NCBI GenBank assembly: GCA_026874595.1
Contig: CM049317.1
Span: forward strand, 62,471,118-62,535,117
Source: Sipunculus nudus
Taxonomy: Eukaryota > Annelida > Sipuncula > Golfingiida > Sipunculidae
Direction: 5' to 3'
DNA: 64,000 nucleotides
Part shown: positions 62,325 through 64,000 of the stretch, one piece after another
Position numbering within the stretch: the stretch's first letter is position 1
Layout: every line of letters starts with the position of its first letter
Translations under genes and position numbers: made by a program
Notes under the pieces: generated by a model
Database searches by the model: none
Told to the model about the DNA's origin: nothing
Seen by the model: only the letters and a program-made list of their open reading frames with translations

Positions 62325-62700
62325 GAAGAATTATACATTTCCGGTTTTGATCGAACGATATTGCCCTTACTTTTGATATTAATGTTCATTAACCGGGACT
62401 GCTGTGTAGCCAGTGGACCCGTCTGTTTCCATATGGGTCATATCAGTGCTTATTTTTAGTTAAATGTTTAATTTCTGTTGTTATTTTACTATAAGCAAAG
62501 AATAAGCAAAGCATAAAAAATGTGTAAGCAAAGGGATTATGCCTGCATAATTGCTTTTTGGCACCATTTTCTGAAGAAATAATGTATTTTTGGACTTTGC
62601 GGGGGTCTAATAATGTCAGGAATGGTAAAACATTGTAGGTAAATTGTGTTAAAATTGGAAAATGGGTCAAAGAAATCAATAAATGACTTTTTTAAAAATA
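62325..62700 (+). repeat. Chimeric monomer K/P (end of block 7)
   Basis: Same joint, with the exchange interval between G62545 and G62576. It is therefore a third copy of the 11-mer tail. Confidence 0.93.
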
Positions 62701-64000
62701 GCAGAATTATACATTTGCGGTTTTGATTGAACAATATTGCCCTTACTTTTGATATTAATGTTCACTATCCGGGACTGCTGTGTAGCCAGGGGACTCGTCT
62801 GTCCCCATATGGGTCATATCAGTGTGTATTTTTAGGAAAATGCTGCATTTCTGTTAAGATTTTGCCATAAGCAAAGAAAAAGCAAAGCATCAGCAAAGTG
62901 TAAGCTAAGGGATTATGCCTACATAGTTGCTTTTTTTCACCATTTTCTGAAGAAGTCATGTATTTTTGGACTTTGCGGGGGTCTAATAATGTCAGAAATG
63001 GTAAAACACTGTAGGTAAATTGTGTTAAAATTGGAAAATGGGTCCAAGAAATCAATAAATGACTTTTTTAAAAATTGCAGAATTATACATTATCGGTTTT
63101 AATTGAACGATATTGCCCTTACTTTTGATATTAATGTTCACTAACCGGGACTGCTGTGTAGCCAGGGGACTCGTCTGTCCCCATATGGGTCATATCAGTG
63201 TGTATTTTTAGGAAAATGCTGCATTTCTGTTGTGATTTTGCCATAAGCAAAGAAAAAGCAAAGCATCAGCAAAGTGTAAGCTAAGGGATTATGCCTTCAT
63301 AGTTGCTTTTTTTCACCATTTTCTGAAGAAATAATGTATTTTTGGACTTTGGGGGTTCTAATAATGTCAGAAATGGTAAAACATTGTAGGTAAATTGTGT
63401 TAAAATTGGAAAATGGGTCCAATAAATCAATAAATGACTTTTTAAAAATAGCAGAATTATACATTATCGGTTTTGATCGAACGATATTGCCCTCACTTTT
63501 GATATTAATGTTCACTATGCGGGACTGCTGTGTAGCCAGGGGACCCGTCTGTCACCATATGCTTCTTTTCAGTGTGTATTTTTAGGAAAATGCTGCATTT
63601 CTGTTGTGATTTTGCCGTAAGCAAAGAATAAGCAAAGCATCAGCAAAGTGTAAGCAAAGGGATTATGCCTTCATAATTGCTTTTCGGCACCATTTTCTGA
63701 AAAAAATAATGTATTTTTGGGCTTTGCGGGGTCTAATAATGTCAGAAATGGTAAAACACTGTAGGTAAATTCTGTTTAAATTAGAAAATGGGTCCCAGGG
63801 ATCAATAAATGACTTTTTTAAAGTAGCAGAATTATACATTTATGGTTTTGATTGAACGATATTGCTCTTACTTTTGATATTAATGTTCACTAACCGGGAT
63901 TGCTGTGTAGCCAGGGGACCCGTCTGTCACCATATGGTTCTTATCAGTGTGTATTTATAGGAAAATGCTGCATTTCTGATGTGATTTTGCCGTAAGCAAA
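62697..64000 (+). repeat. HOR block 8, start only (A-D, cut by window end)
   Basis: A starts at 62701, B at 63077, C at 63451 and D at 63826. D is cut after 175 bases by the window edge. The sequence follows blocks 1, 2, 5 and 6 (GCTAAGGG in A and CCAGGGGACC in C), not the private variants of blocks 3 and 4. Whether it continues as an 11-, 18- or 27-unit form cannot be seen. Confidence 0.95.

Larger units (their letters stand above)
36482..62696 (+). repeat. HOR block 7: long rearranged form, 72 units
   Basis: It begins like block 4 (A-I, then Q-Y) but does not return to J until 61946. Order: A-I, Q-Y, W/F, G, H, I, Q-Y, W, X', Y/E, F-I, Q-Y, W, X', Y, W, X/O, P', A/Q, R', C', D', Z, t94, K, t94, L, t94, M, N, O, F-K. 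I starts at 39490, 44377 and 50392, so two internal periods are 4887 bp (13 units) and 6015 bp (16 units). The segment is best read as block-4-type DNA expanded by repeated unequal exchange. The parts are annotated separately. Confidence 0.9.
60443..62700 (+). repeat. F-K segment closing block 7
   Basis: O is followed by F (60443), G 60818, H 61194, I 61570, J 61946 and a K/P chimera at 62325, then A at 62701. In the normal form O is followed by P. P and F have nearly the same 5' end, and the switch lies between A60411 (O-type GTCAAAG) and C60532 (F-type CAGCGG). I here has CAAAGTGTAAG, as always before J. Confidence 0.9.
1..64000 (+). repeat. Satellite DNA array, ~376 bp monomer, head to tail
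   Basis: The entire window is tandem copies of one AT-rich monomer, all in the same orientation. Landmarks recur in order in nearly every unit: GCAGAATTATACAT or GAAGAATTATACAT, TGATATTAATGTTCA, GCTGTGTAGCCAG, CATATG, TCAGTG, the GCAAAG cluster, CACCATTTTCTGA, GTCAGAAATGG, CAATAAATGA and TTTTTTAAAAA. Successive starts in the first block fall at 5, 381, 755, 1130, 1506, 1882, 2257, 2633, 3009, 3385, 3769 and 4145, giving spacings of 374-376 bp (384 where the G run is long). There is no interruption by other DNA. A length near 376 bp is about two nucleosome repeats, which is common for satellites. I do not recognise the family, and species and chromosomal position cannot be read from the sequence. 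No stretch over 300 bases lies outside the satellite. Confidence 0.98.

Noticed and set aside
36482-62696. Assembly artefact as the cause of the irregular block 7
   Set aside because: Not excluded, but the joints fall in bounded homology intervals, and private variants recur at exact HOR distances, which a random misassembly would not easily produce. Read-level checking would decide.

Overview
The whole 64 kb window is one uninterrupted eukaryotic satellite DNA array. An AT-rich monomer of about 376 bp repeats head to tail, always in the same orientation, from the first base to the last. I count about 179 units: about 168 full-length monomers (the last cut by the window edge) and 11 truncated units of 94 bp. 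I see no protein-coding gene, tRNA, rRNA, CRISPR array, transposable element or non-satellite spacer. The short open frames on both strands recur only because the DNA recurs. A homogenised array of this kind fits centromeric, pericentromeric or other heterochromatin of a plant or animal. I do not recognise the satellite family and cannot name the species.

The monomers form higher-order repeats (HORs). I label types by first appearance: A to K in block 1; L to P and a 94 bp truncated unit (t94) in block 2; Q to Y in block 4; Z only at 57907. Each monomer is counted from the G of GCAG or GAAG. Blocks, each starting 4 bases before an A monomer: block 1, 1-4140 (11 units, A-K); block 2, 4141-10343 (18 units, A-K t94 L t94 M N O P); block 3, 10344-16548 (the same 18); block 4, 16549-26134 (27 units, with nine monomers Q-Y between I and J); block 5, 26135-30278 (11 units); block 6, 30279-36481 (18 units); block 7, 36482-62696 (72 units, in which F-I, Q-V and W-X-Y segments are re-amplified, followed by a diverged stretch at about 55.7-60.4 kb and a return to F-K); block 8, 62697-64000 (A-D, cut by the window edge).

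The blocks read as a record of unequal crossing over. The 11-unit form is the 18-unit form with an exact 2065 bp deletion through a chimeric K/P monomer. The 27-unit form and block 7 contain chimeric monomers W/J, W/F, Y/E, X/O and O/F, whose crossover intervals can be bounded with diagnostic bases. Private variants tie block 3 to block 4, and the first Q-Y pass of block 7 to the second, which marks recent duplications of 6205 and 4887 bp. Blocks 11-18-(18)-27 and 11-18-72 give an outer layer of periodicity.

Each monomer has internal structure: four GCAAAG hexamers spaced exactly 11 bp apart, a GGGGAC/GTCCCC inverted repeat in many types, a T-tract/A-tract dyad at the junction, and, in type J only, a pure G run that varies from 10 to 19 bases between copies. 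Functional readings of these (nucleosome phasing, protein binding, centromere role) are inference.
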